A DNA stretch of 9,397 bases, taken from positions 1 through 9,397 of the forward strand of contig CAYYTU010000094.1 of the NCBI GenBank assembly GCA_964474655.1, read 5' to 3'. Shown one piece after another: positions 1 to 6,322 of the stretch. The stretch comes from CAYYTU01 sp964474655 (GTDB lineage Bacteria; Chloroflexota; Anaerolineae; B4-G1). Position 1 is the first letter of the stretch, and the number at the start of each line of letters is the position of its first letter. Made by a program: the position numbers and the translations under genes. The notes below the pieces were generated by a model. It had not been told where the DNA came from, made no database searches, and saw only the letters and a program-made list of their open reading frames with translations.

Positions 1-1029
1 TGGGACACCGGCAACGAAATCTGCACCCGCTTCGATGCCCCGTGGCTGGTGCAACTGCACGAATTGCGAATGACGGATGACGCAAGACGAATGACGAAGG
101 TGCTGGCGTTGCTGGGCGACGACGCGCCCGATGTCACGCTGCCGGAGCCGGTCACGCTGGAGGCGCTGCTGGACGCTGTCCGCACCGTCGAGCGGGCCGC
201 CGACGCCCGGCTACAGCGCCTGCAGGCTCAGATCGACGAGGCGGTCTACGACCTCTACGAGATCTCGGAGCAGGATCGGCGGCTGATCGAGCGCGAGCTG
301 GGCGACCGCCCGCCGGAGCTGGTCTGGCCGCAGATGGAGGGCAAATCGGACGCGGAGAAGCGCCGCGAGCACGTGCGACGGCTTCTTTCCCACTTCCTGC
401 TCCAGGCCCTCAAGGAGAAGCGCGACGGCATCCTGCCCCTCAGCGACGGCGCCGGCCGCACCACGGCCCTGGACGAGGTCCGCCGCCGGTTGGCCGAGAC
501 GTTCGGCGAGGAGGCGGCCTTCAAGATGGAATCGGAGATCAAGCAGGTGCTGGGCCGCGACATCGAGGATTGGCTGGACGGGCCGTTCATCAAGTGGCAC
601 GTCAAGCTCTACAAGCGCTGCCCCGTCATCTGGCAGCTCAGCAGCGGCGATTACTACCACACCTTCAACTGCTTCGTCTACTACCACAAGCTGGACGCCG
701 ACACGCTGCGCAAGGTGCAGACGCTCTATCTCTGGCCCCAGCGCCGCGCTCTCCAGAGCAAGCTGGAGTCGGCGCGGAAGGATCAGCAGGAGGGCGTGAG
801 CGGCGCGTCGGCCCGCGTCGAGGATGCCGAGGAGGACCTGGAGGTGCTGGCGACGTTCGAGGAGAAGCTGGTGCGCGTGATCGAGGGCGAGGCGCCATAC
901 CAGCCCCCGGACTGGGCCGAGGGCCCCATCCGCAACGGCATCTACGACCCGGTGCTGGACGACGGCGTGAAGGTGAACATCATGCCGCTGCAGAAAGGGC
1001 GGATACTGCGGTACAAGCGGTTGGTGTGA
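1..1029 (+). CDS. pglX: BREX type 1 adenine-specific DNA methyltransferase PglX, C-terminal 342 residues (5' end outside window)
   Basis: PglX methylates adenine in a short non-palindromic site, so that BREX can tell host DNA from phage DNA. The reading frame is open from base 1, so the GTG at 49 is internal and not the true start. The visible part begins with WDTGNEICTRFDAPW and continues through a charged helical stretch. It then has a conserved-looking block at about residues 195-245 (FIKWHVKLYKRCPVIW, YYHTFNCFVYYHKL, LYLWPQRRAL), and the protein ends with DDGVKVNIMPLQKGRILRYKRLV-stop split over residues 318-342. These C-terminal blocks are what I know from BREX-1 PglX, which is about 1,200 residues long. 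The catalytic NPPY motif would lie upstream, outside the window. The synteny with pglZ and brxL supports the call. A short in-frame repeat near bases 67-96 is unusual. A different large type IIG-like methylase is possible but less likely. Confidence 0.86.
   Translation, partial: WDTGNEICTRFDAPWLVQLHELRMTDDARRMTKVLALLGDDAPDVTLPEPVTLEALLDAVRTVERAADARLQRLQAQIDEAVYDLYEISEQDRRLIERELGDRPPELVWPQMEGKSDAEKRREHVRRLLSHFLLQALKEKRDGILPLSDGAGRTTALDEVRRRLAETFGEEAAFKMESEIKQVLGRDIEDWLDGPFIKWHVKLYKRCPVIWQLSSGDYYHTFNCFVYYHKLDADTLRKVQTLYLWPQRRALQSKLESARKDQQEGVSGASARVEDAEEDLEVLATFEEKLVRVIEGEAPYQPPDWAEGPIRNGIYDPVLDDGVKVNIMPLQKGRILRYKRLV
67..96 (+). repeat. Degenerate direct repeat inside pglX (cgaatgacg twice, 21-base period)
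   Basis: The 9-mer cgaatgacg occurs at 67-75 and again at 88-96, with a related ggatgacg at 75-82 between them. The 21-base spacing keeps the frame, and the protein reads RMTDDARRMT there. Strings of tgacgaatgacg type are familiar to me as dispersed intergenic repeats in some GC-rich genomes, so this may be an in-frame insertion in a loop of PglX. That origin is inference; the repeat itself is directly visible. Confidence 0.5.
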
Positions 1030-1032
1030 ACG

Positions 1033-1569
1033 ATGAAGATTTTGTGGTGCACTCTTGGTGCTGTCGGTGTGTTGTTATTGTTGCTTTTGCTCTGGCGAGG
1101 CCTACGCGCTTTACGAGCGAAGCTTCGCATCCAAAAAGTCTTCAGATTCCTGGTGACCCCCACTGTGGACGAAGGTGTGGCCTACATCCAGCGCCAGCCC
1201 TGGCTACTCGAAGACAAAGTTCTTCGCTACATTGAAGAGCTGCTTGAGCGAGCGTGGAATAAGGGAGATCTCTACTTGGTCATCTCTGGCGCCTTGCATC
1301 ACCAACTGTTGGTCTACTGTCGGGACAGGGGCATACGAACTACCCAGCAATTGCTGAACAGTCACGACATAGGAACGCTCGATCCGACGAGGAGGCCAGG
1401 ATGGCATCGGGCTATGCAGATTATGCGTCAGTTGATCGCTGAAGGAAAAGCGAGCATACCTCCAGAGGATTTGAGTGAAGATGTCCTGGAGGCGATGGAT
1501 CAGATCACGACTTTTTTGGAGGCCGTTGTCATCGAAGAGGAAGTTGAGCCCTTGAAAGAACTCACGTGA
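1033..1569 (+). CDS. Membrane-anchored helical accessory protein, copy 1 (178 aa, unknown function)
   Basis: This protein has one N-terminal membrane segment (about residues 4-21, rich in Leu and Val) followed at once by a basic stretch (RGLRALRAKLR). By the positive-inside rule the rest of the protein is cytoplasmic. That part is predicted helical, with the pattern YIQRQPWLLEDKVLRYI, then ERAWNKGD, then LLVYCRDRGI (roughly residues 51-103). This resembles the 'HPELL...A...GD...LL..CR..GI' helical module found, to my knowledge, beside TPR and CHAT-type proteins in Chloroflexota and cyanobacteria. No enzyme motif is visible. It starts three bases after the pglX stop (TGA-ACG-ATG) without a clear ribosome binding site, so translation is probably coupled to pglX. 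Its base composition looks less GC-rich than pglX. A paralogue lies just downstream. I do not recognise a named family for the whole protein. Confidence 0.82.
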   Translation: MKILWCTLGAVGVLLLLLLLWRGLRALRAKLRIQKVFRFLVTPTVDEGVAYIQRQPWLLEDKVLRYIEELLERAWNKGDLYLVISGALHHQLLVYCRDRGIRTTQQLLNSHDIGTLDPTRRPGWHRAMQIMRQLIAEGKASIPPEDLSEDVLEAMDQITTFLEAVVIEEEVEPLKELT

Positions 1570-1621
1570 CGATTGCAACAAAGAAAGGATCAGGCTTAGG
1601 ATTTTGTGAGCACCATTCCCA

Positions 1622-1644
1622 GCGCTGGCTCTTCAGGCCGGCGC
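1622..1644 (+). other. GC-rich stem-loop between the paralogous genes
   Basis: The arms gcgctggc (1622-1629) and gccggcgc (1637-1644) pair over 8 bp with one U-G wobble, around the 7-base loop tcttcag. The stem lies about 50 bases after the copy 1 stop codon. No U-rich tract follows (the next bases are ggttaacac), so it is not a standard intrinsic terminator. It could pause RNA polymerase or protect the mRNA 3' end. Confidence 0.45.
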
Positions 1645-1733
1645 GGTTAACACAAGACTGAAACGTTACAAGTTTAGGTGTCCTCAGCGCACTTGAAAAT
1701 GTAAAACGCTTGTACTGAAAAGGACTACCTCGG

Positions 1734-1880
1734 ATGTCAGAAATACAAGATGATGATGCTTTTGGAAAACAGGTCTTGACGTTTGGGGCTGTTGATGACT
1801 CACCTTATCGTGCATTTCCGCTATCCGTGGTACTCCTGCTGCTATCCTCAAGAATTACAAACTTAGGAAGATTGGTGTGA
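1734..1880 (+). CDS. Possible 48-residue ORF or gene remnant upstream of copy 2
   Basis: An ATG at 1734 opens a 48-codon frame. An aaagg about ten bases ahead could serve as a weak ribosome binding site. The product is acidic at the start (MSEIQDDDAFGK) and hydrophobic near the end (FPLSVVLLLLS). It finishes GRLV-stop, exactly three bases before the next ATG, and this end matches the KRLV-stop junction of pglX at both DNA and frame level. The ORF may therefore be a fragment fused to a duplicated pglX tail, not an independent gene. No family was recognised and coding status is doubtful. Confidence 0.25.
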   Translation: MSEIQDDDAFGKQVLTFGAVDDSPYRAFPLSVVLLLLSSRITNLGRLV

Positions 1881-1883
1881 ACG

Positions 1884-2527
1884 ATGACGATTTTGTGGTG
1901 GATTATCGGTGTTGTCGCTGCGTTGTTCTTGTTGTTGTTGCTTTGGCTTGGTTACCAGGCTATNNNNNNNNNNNNNNNNNNNNNNNNNNNNNNNNNNNNN
2001 NNNNNNNNNNNNNNNNNNNNNNNNNNNNNNNNNNNNNNNNNNNNNNNNNNNNNNNNNNNNNNNACCTGGCATTTCAGGATGTGGAAGATGCCAGGGAGTA
2101 TATCGAAGAGCACCCTTTACTGCTCACTGAAGAGACTGTGAATTATATTCAACTGTGGCTCAACCGCGCCTGGGGCCGTGGAGAAGTCCATAAGTTCGTT
2201 TCCTATGTCCCACACATGAAGTTTCTGGTGAGTTGCCAGAAGAACGGCACAGAGACCATTCGTGGGAGCAAGATGATGGACGAGATTCAGGCTCAAATGA
2301 ACGCCGTCGCCAGCCCCGGTTGGCAACGCGCTTTGGACATGCTGGAGGAATTGCCCGCCGACTGGGAATCCGCTATTTCTCCAGAAGAAGTAGATGAAGA
2401 TCTGGTGGAGGCGATGGAGCAGATTATAGAACTGCTACGCCCCCTGTCAGTCGATGAGGAGACACTCGCTCTCCAGGACGAGATCGTGCATATGTTGAAT
2501 CAGATGTTAGAGCAGAAGGACAAATAA
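1884..2527 (+). CDS. Membrane-anchored helical accessory protein, copy 2 (interrupted by assembly gap)
   Basis: This is a paralogue of the protein at 1033-1569. The N-terminus (MTILWWIIGVVAALFLLLLL) matches copy 1 residue for residue in spacing through residue 26. After the gap, LAFQDVEDAREYIEEHPLLL, NRAWGRGEV, LVSCQKNG, ASPGWQRALDML and VDEDLVEAMEQI align with copy 1 blocks. The start and the C-terminal part lie in different frames, but between them is a run of exactly 100 N, the usual placeholder for a gap of unknown length. Aligned without indels to copy 1, the true gap would be about 35 bases, which restores the frame and gives about 192 residues. The copy 2 C-terminus is longer (DEIVHMLNQMLEQKDK) and may be a short coiled helix. 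Topology should match copy 1: one membrane span with a cytoplasmic domain. Function unknown. Confidence 0.78.
1964..2063. other. 100-base run of N (scaffold gap)
   Basis: Exactly 100 undetermined bases lie inside the copy 2 gene. This is a conventional scaffold-gap placeholder, so distances across it are not real. The frame restriction (true length leaves remainder 2 on division by 3) and the alignment to copy 1 suggest about 35 missing bases. Confidence 0.95.
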
Positions 2528-2534
2528 CGCACAC

Positions 2535-2562
2535 TTGCTGACGAGAATAGCTCTGGTACAAT
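2535..2562 (+). promoter_or_regulatory. Predicted sigma-70 promoter of the toxin-antitoxin operon
   Basis: TTGCTG (2535-2540) and TACAAT (2557-2562) are separated by 16 bases, each close to the -35 and -10 consensus. Transcription would start near 2569, about 50 bases before the antitoxin ATG. The -10 box overlaps an inverted repeat, as expected for an autoregulated toxin-antitoxin operon. It may also drive the downstream genes, as no terminator is visible before pglZ. Confidence 0.6.
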
Positions 2563-2585
2563 TAGCCAAAAATAGCAAATTGTAC
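2556..2585. promoter_or_regulatory. Inverted-repeat operator candidate (gtacaatt ... aattgtac)
   Basis: Perfect 8-bp arms lie at 2556-2563 and 2578-2585, their centres 22 bases apart, about two helical turns. The left arm contains the -10 box. Phd/YefM antitoxins bind palindromes overlapping their own promoter, so this is a good candidate autoregulatory operator. Direct binding is inferred. Confidence 0.6.
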
Positions 2586-2619
2586 AACTTGAACATAGAT
2601 TTGACTATGGAGGAACGTG

Positions 2620-2925
2620 ATGCCAAAGACCATCTCATCGTCCGAGTTGCGGGCCCAGATCAAGCACATCCTCAACGAAGTTGGCTACGGTCAGAGTCAG
2701 TACGTTGTTGAACGGTTCGGCGAGCCCACCGCTGCTATCGTCAGCGTGGAGGATCTACAGCTCCTGCAAGCGATCAAGCAGCAGCGGGCCAAGATGTCGC
2801 TGCAAGAGACCATCGCCAGCATCCGAGCGCGGGGTAGCAAGGTGGATCCAGATGAACTGGACGATCTGATCGAGGAGGCCCGGTCCGAGTTCTACAATCG
2901 GCAGCATCAAGCAGCCAATGCCTGA
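2620..2925 (+). CDS. Type II antitoxin, Phd/YefM family (101 aa)
   Basis: The antitoxin should neutralise the PIN toxin encoded next to it and repress the operon promoter. The N-terminal half (about residues 1-52: TISSSELRAQIKHILNEV, then YVVERFGEPTAAIVSVEDL) has the Phd/YefM fold pattern: a short strand, a helix, the 'G.P.A.IV' strand and an 'edl..L' helix. This half dimerises and binds DNA. The C-terminal half (about 60-101) is charged and likely the flexible toxin-binding tail. I place the start at ATG 2620, not the in-frame GTG at 2617, because GGAGG (2609-2613) lies six bases ahead of it. The stop codon overlaps the toxin start by 8 bases, so the pair is translationally coupled. Confidence 0.85.
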   Translation: MPKTISSSELRAQIKHILNEVGYGQSQYVVERFGEPTAAIVSVEDLQLLQAIKQQRAKMSLQETIASIRARGSKVDPDELDDLIEEARSEFYNRQHQAANA

Positions 2926-3358
2926 GCGCTCCCAGTTGAGGGCTGTCCTGGACACCAACGTCTTCGTCAGCGGCTTGATAGGTGTCAACAGCCCGCCGCG
3001 CCAGATCGTCGACGCCTGGTTGGACGGGCGCTTCACGCTGGTGACCTCGCTCTATCTGGTGGACGAACTGGCCCACGTACTCACCTATCCTAGGATTGTA
3101 AAACGCATTCGCCTGGATGAGTCTGAAGTCGATGCTATCCTGGCGGCTTTGCTTTCCCAGGCGGAGATGGCACCGGGTGAACTGGAGTTGCCGGGAGTGA
3201 CTCGCGACCCGAAGGATGACGCCGTTGTGGCCTGCGCTGTCGAGGGCGAAGCCGACTACATTGTCAGCGGTGATGAGGATCTGCTAGTGTTGAACGTATA
3301 CAAGGAAGTCAAGATCGTCACCCCGCGCCAGTTTATGAGCATATTGGAGGCAAACTAA
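2918..3358 (+). CDS. PIN-domain toxin ribonuclease (COG1569-like, 146 aa)
   Basis: PIN toxins are metal-dependent RNases that cut tRNA, rRNA or mRNA when the labile antitoxin is lost. The expected acidic residues are visible: D12 in LDTNVFVSG, E50 in LVDELAHVL, D101 in RDPKDDAVVACA and D119 in SGDEDLL. The order and spacing fit the 'putative toxin-antitoxin system toxin component, PIN family' group, and the length is usual for it. The site appears intact, so the toxin is probably active. The start overlaps the antitoxin by 8 bases, and the stop overlaps the next gene by one base (TAATG), which argues that the three genes are one transcript. The RNA target cannot be read from the sequence. Confidence 0.88.
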   Translation: MPERSQLRAVLDTNVFVSGLIGVNSPPRQIVDAWLDGRFTLVTSLYLVDELAHVLTYPRIVKRIRLDESEVDAILAALLSQAEMAPGELELPGVTRDPKDDAVVACAVEGEADYIVSGDEDLLVLNVYKEVKIVTPRQFMSILEAN

Positions 3359-3798
3359 TGGGAGGTAAGAGAAGGACCAGGCCGCGTCGGCGACGCGATG
3401 ACTCAGATTCACGTGTTGAGCTCAAGATTTCAGGTCTGCAAACATCCGTCGCTACCTTTGTTCGCCACGACGAGCCACCCCACTACGTCGAGTATTTCCT
3501 CTTCCGACCCGATCACAGCGAACGCAAGGCGGCGTTCATCGAGAAAAGACAATCTGGGGAGAAGCTAGACCTGAAGGAGTTTCAACAAATGGGGCGCTTC
3601 GCCATATTGATGATAGGCCTTGACGAACGTGGCTTCACGGCGCACCTGTTTCTGGATCGAAAGAAGGTGGATGCGTCGGAGGTTGACGCGATCATTGATG
3701 AAGTATATCACGCGCTCGACCAGATACCTTCCGGGCCCGATGGCGGGGTGCTCATCGCCAACTGGATGGAAGAGGTCGGCATATACGGCATTTCGTGA
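3358..3798 (+). CDS. Uncharacterised 146-aa protein with basic N-terminus, between toxin and pglZ
   Basis: I do not recognise this family. The protein begins with a very basic stretch (GGKRRTRPRRRR, residues 2-13), which could bind nucleic acid. A mixed alpha/beta-looking domain follows, with segments such as VEYFLFRPD, FAILMIGLD, FTAHLFLDRKKV and VDAIIDEVYHALDQI, and the C-terminus is NWMEEVGIYGIS. No membrane segment, signal peptide or catalytic motif is evident. GGAGG at 3346-3350 sits seven bases before the ATG, and the start overlaps the PIN toxin stop (TAATG). pglZ starts 11 bases after its stop. This tight packing on both sides suggests it works with the toxin-antitoxin unit or the BREX genes. 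It could be a third toxin-antitoxin component or a BREX accessory factor. Confidence 0.78.
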   Translation: MGGKRRTRPRRRRDDSDSRVELKISGLQTSVATFVRHDEPPHYVEYFLFRPDHSERKAAFIEKRQSGEKLDLKEFQQMGRFAILMIGLDERGFTAHLFLDRKKVDASEVDAIIDEVYHALDQIPSGPDGGVLIANWMEEVGIYGIS

Positions 3799-3809
3799 AA
3801 AGGTGACCT

Positions 3810-6281
3810 ATGCTCATTCCAGCCCTGACTGCACACTTCCAGCGATGGTTCGAACGCGCCGCGCACCACACGACGGTCCTCTGGTTCGACCCCAACGAAG
3901 AATACGCCGCCTTGCTCGACCACCTGAACGATCAAAAAGCGCTCGAGCTCTGGCGCTACGAGGACAGCCTGCTTGAGCTCCGCTACCGGCTGATCCATCG
4001 TGCCCCAGACGAGCGCACGGTCGTTTATCTCCCGCTGTCGCAGGATGAAGCCGAGATCCTCCGGCCCTTTTTCGCCACCAGCCTCATCTTCCGTGACCGC
4101 CTCTACAAGTTTCTCCGCAAGCAGGGGTTGGATTTTCCTGACGATCCAGAGACGAAACACCAACTACGCTCGCTGCTGCCGCGGTTGGCCGCGCGGTCAG
4201 TGGGCAAAGGACGCAGCTTCTGGGAATACAACCTGGCCAACCTGGAACGAGCTCGGGAAACGCTGTTGGGTAACTTCGACGACACCCTGCTCCAGTTCCT
4301 GGCCGGCCCCCGTACCGCCCTGGCCAATCTGCAGCGCGAGCAACTTGATGGACTCTTCTCCGCCCAATTGGAAAGCGCCTACGGCTTGGTCGCGGCCCCC
4401 GACGATGATCCCGAGGAGATTGCTCGTCGATTGACGGCTCAGCTCGTCCTGGTGCGTGCTTTCACAGATGCCGGTCAACCCGATGACTTCCCGTACGCGG
4501 CCCAACTACCTGAACCGCTCCACTTTGGACGCTGTGAAGCCTTCCTCGATCGCTGGCAGCGCGACAGCCGCTACCAAGCGGCCTACGTTCGCCTTGCCGA
4601 CGACCTGGAGCGGCGCTACGATCTCGCTCGCTGGGTGAAGGATCTGTCGATGACAGTCGGTCTTACATTGGGAGCGACCTTCGCCAACGTGGAGACGGCG
4701 TTGTGGGAACAGAACCACGCAGCGATGGACCATCTTTCGAGTGAGGACGATTGGCAGACCTGGTTGGCGGAGCACCGCGCCCCATTTGAGATCCGGGCCG
4801 ACAGCTTCTGGGCCCGGGAGGGACGCGCTCCCTGGTGGGATCTGCTGGTCCGCGCGGCCGATCTGCTGACGGCGATCCAGGACTCGTGCAACGAATTGGA
4901 TCGACAGACGACGCCCAAGGCGATGCTTCGACGCTACGCCGAGGCCTGGTGGACCGTGGATCACGACTTCCGTCGGCTGCGAGAGGCGATGGGCGCTCAG
5001 CCCGCTTCCCATAACCGGCTGCGCGATCGCTGCGTCCGCTCCTACCGCGACGTGCTCCGCCGGATGAACGATCGCTTCACCATGCTGCTGGAGACGGAGG
5101 GGGAATGGCCCCCAGCCGAAGCGTTACCTCCGCAAGATCACTTCTGGGGCCAGGTGATGGAAGAGCGAGAATCGAATCAGCGAGTGGCCGTGATATTCAT
5201 CGACGCCCTGCGCTACGAGCTGGCCCAGGAGCTTTTGCGGCAACTCGATCGCGAGGCGGCCGGGGACCGTCGGGCGCTCACCGCCCGCCTGGCAGCTATC
5301 CCCACCGTGACCCCGATCGGGATGACGGCCTTGCTCCCCGGTGGCGATCAACGAGCGGTGGATCACGACGGCGAGTGGAGCATCGTCATCGAGGACAGCC
5401 GCAACCTGAAGGACAAAAGCGCCCGTCAGGACTGGCTTGAGCGCCGGCTCGACGATGTGCAGTTCTACAACCTGGACGATCTGCTGAACACGCCAGCCGA
5501 CCGCATCCCAGAAGCGTCCGTCACCGTCGTCTTCGACACCACGTTGGACGCCGTGGGGGAGACGGCCAGCACCATCGCCTGGAACACCTTCGGCCCCTTG
5601 CTCCAGGCGGTGAAGAAAGGCATCTACAAACTACTGGAACTGGGCATCGACCAGATCCACGTGGTGACCGATCACGGCTTCCTGCTGCTCGACGAAGTGG
5701 CCGAGCACGAGAAAGTCAGCCTGCGTGACATCCCGGCTCAGGCCAAGAAATCGCGCTACGTCGTGGGGCACCATCTGGGCCACACGGATCAGTTATCTTT
5801 TCCCGTGCGGCTGAATCTTCAGCCGGGCAGCGAGCGCCTGGAGGCCTGGTTCCCGCGCGGCGTCGGCTGCTTTCGCACCCCGGGGCCGTACAACTACGTC
5901 CACGGCGGCCTCTCGCTGCAGGAGCTCGTCGTGCCGCATCTAACGATCGAGCAGCAGGTGACGGGTCGTCCGGTGACCGTGGCGGGCGATTTCCCCGACG
6001 TGATCCGCAACGCCCAGCCGGACGTGCGCCTGTATGCGGTGGACCCCGAGATGTTCGAGCAGCCACGCCAGGTCACCGTCACGCTCGAAAAAGGCGGCGA
6101 GCCGGTCATACCACCCTCCAGTCAACCCGTCGGCCCGGCCGAACCGGTCAAGGTGCCCATCTTCCTGCCGATGGGCTGTGGTCTGGAACCAGGCGATCGG
6201 GTGCGCTGGGTGCTGCGCGACGCCGTCACCGAGGAAGTCTTGGACGAACAGAAAGCCGTTAGCCAAGTCGATCTCTGGTGA
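3810..6281 (+). CDS. pglZ: BREX protein PglZ (alkaline phosphatase superfamily, 823 aa)
   Basis: PglZ is the signature protein of BREX systems. It has an alkaline-phosphatase-like fold and is required for both methylation and phage restriction; its exact biochemical role is not settled. The N-terminal half (about 1-440) is mostly helical, starting MLIPALTAHFQRWFERA with the VLWFDPNEEYAALL block. The phosphatase domain shows VAVIFIDALRYEL with likely metal ligand D465, HVVTDHGFLL with D621 and H622, VGHHLGH with H654 and H655, and the characteristic HGGLSLQELVVPHL (H698 to E705 region). A C-terminal beta-rich part (about 725-823) follows. Length is normal for BREX-1 PglZ and no key residue appears lost. 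The ATG at 3810 is preceded by AAGGTG (3800-3805), 11 bases after the upstream stop. It lies between pglX and brxL as in type 1, apart from the inserted cassette. Confidence 0.94.
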   Translation: MLIPALTAHFQRWFERAAHHTTVLWFDPNEEYAALLDHLNDQKALELWRYEDSLLELRYRLIHRAPDERTVVYLPLSQDEAEILRPFFATSLIFRDRLYKFLRKQGLDFPDDPETKHQLRSLLPRLAARSVGKGRSFWEYNLANLERARETLLGNFDDTLLQFLAGPRTALANLQREQLDGLFSAQLESAYGLVAAPDDDPEEIARRLTAQLVLVRAFTDAGQPDDFPYAAQLPEPLHFGRCEAFLDRWQRDSRYQAAYVRLADDLERRYDLARWVKDLSMTVGLTLGATFANVETALWEQNHAAMDHLSSEDDWQTWLAEHRAPFEIRADSFWAREGRAPWWDLLVRAADLLTAIQDSCNELDRQTTPKAMLRRYAEAWWTVDHDFRRLREAMGAQPASHNRLRDRCVRSYRDVLRRMNDRFTMLLETEGEWPPAEALPPQDHFWGQVMEERESNQRVAVIFIDALRYELAQELLRQLDREAAGDRRALTARLAAIPTVTPIGMTALLPGGDQRAVDHDGEWSIVIEDSRNLKDKSARQDWLERRLDDVQFYNLDDLLNTPADRIPEASVTVVFDTTLDAVGETASTIAWNTFGPLLQAVKKGIYKLLELGIDQIHVVTDHGFLLLDEVAEHEKVSLRDIPAQAKKSRYVVGHHLGHTDQLSFPVRLNLQPGSERLEAWFPRGVGCFRTPGPYNYVHGGLSLQELVVPHLTIEQQVTGRPVTVAGDFPDVIRNAQPDVRLYAVDPEMFEQPRQVTVTLEKGGEPVIPPSSQPVGPAEPVKVPIFLPMGCGLEPGDRVRWVLRDAVTEEVLDEQKAVSQVDLW

Positions 6282-6294
6282 AACACGTTTATCA

Positions 6295-6322
6295 GACAGG
6301 ATTTGCAATAAAGCGTCCTGTC
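6295..6322 (+). other. Small hairpin after pglZ (gacagga / tcctgtc)
   Basis: GACAGGA (6295-6301) is the exact reverse complement of TCCTGTC (6316-6322) across a 14-base loop. A longer 10-base pairing is also possible between gacaggattt (6295-6304) and aaatcctgtc (6361-6370). The two pairings are mutually exclusive, so the spacer RNA could fold in two ways. No U-tract follows, so this is not a classical terminator. Confidence 0.4.

Larger units (their letters stand above)
1570..1883 (+). other. 314-base spacer between the two paralogous genes
   Basis: This stretch is visibly more AT-rich than the BREX core genes. It holds a hairpin (1622-1644), one possible 48-codon ORF (1734-1880), and at its end a near-exact copy of the pglX/copy 1 junction. 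I could not find a convincing sigma-70 promoter; TTGACG at about 1776 has no matching -10 box. No tRNA or other RNA gene was recognised. Confidence 0.5.

Noticed and set aside
570..1235. Long open frame overlapping pglX and copy 1
   Set aside because: Arg/Pro/Gly-rich product, out of frame with two well-supported genes, typical shadow of GC-rich coding DNA.
1622..1644. Rho-independent terminator after copy 1
   Set aside because: The stem is good but no U-rich tract follows, so it was kept only as a hairpin.
1877..2527. A single 216-residue ORF read straight through the N run from an upstream start
   Set aside because: It reads copy 2's membrane segment in the wrong frame. The paralogue alignment shows that the true start is the ATG at 1884 and that the frame changes only because of the arbitrary gap length.
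2617..2619. GTG as antitoxin start
   Set aside because: GGAGG is only three bases from it but six from the ATG at 2620, and the ATG gives the usual antitoxin N-terminus.
5716..6066. Minus-strand open frame within pglZ
   Set aside because: Low-complexity Arg/Pro/Ala-rich translation antisense to conserved PglZ motifs; no sign of a real gene.
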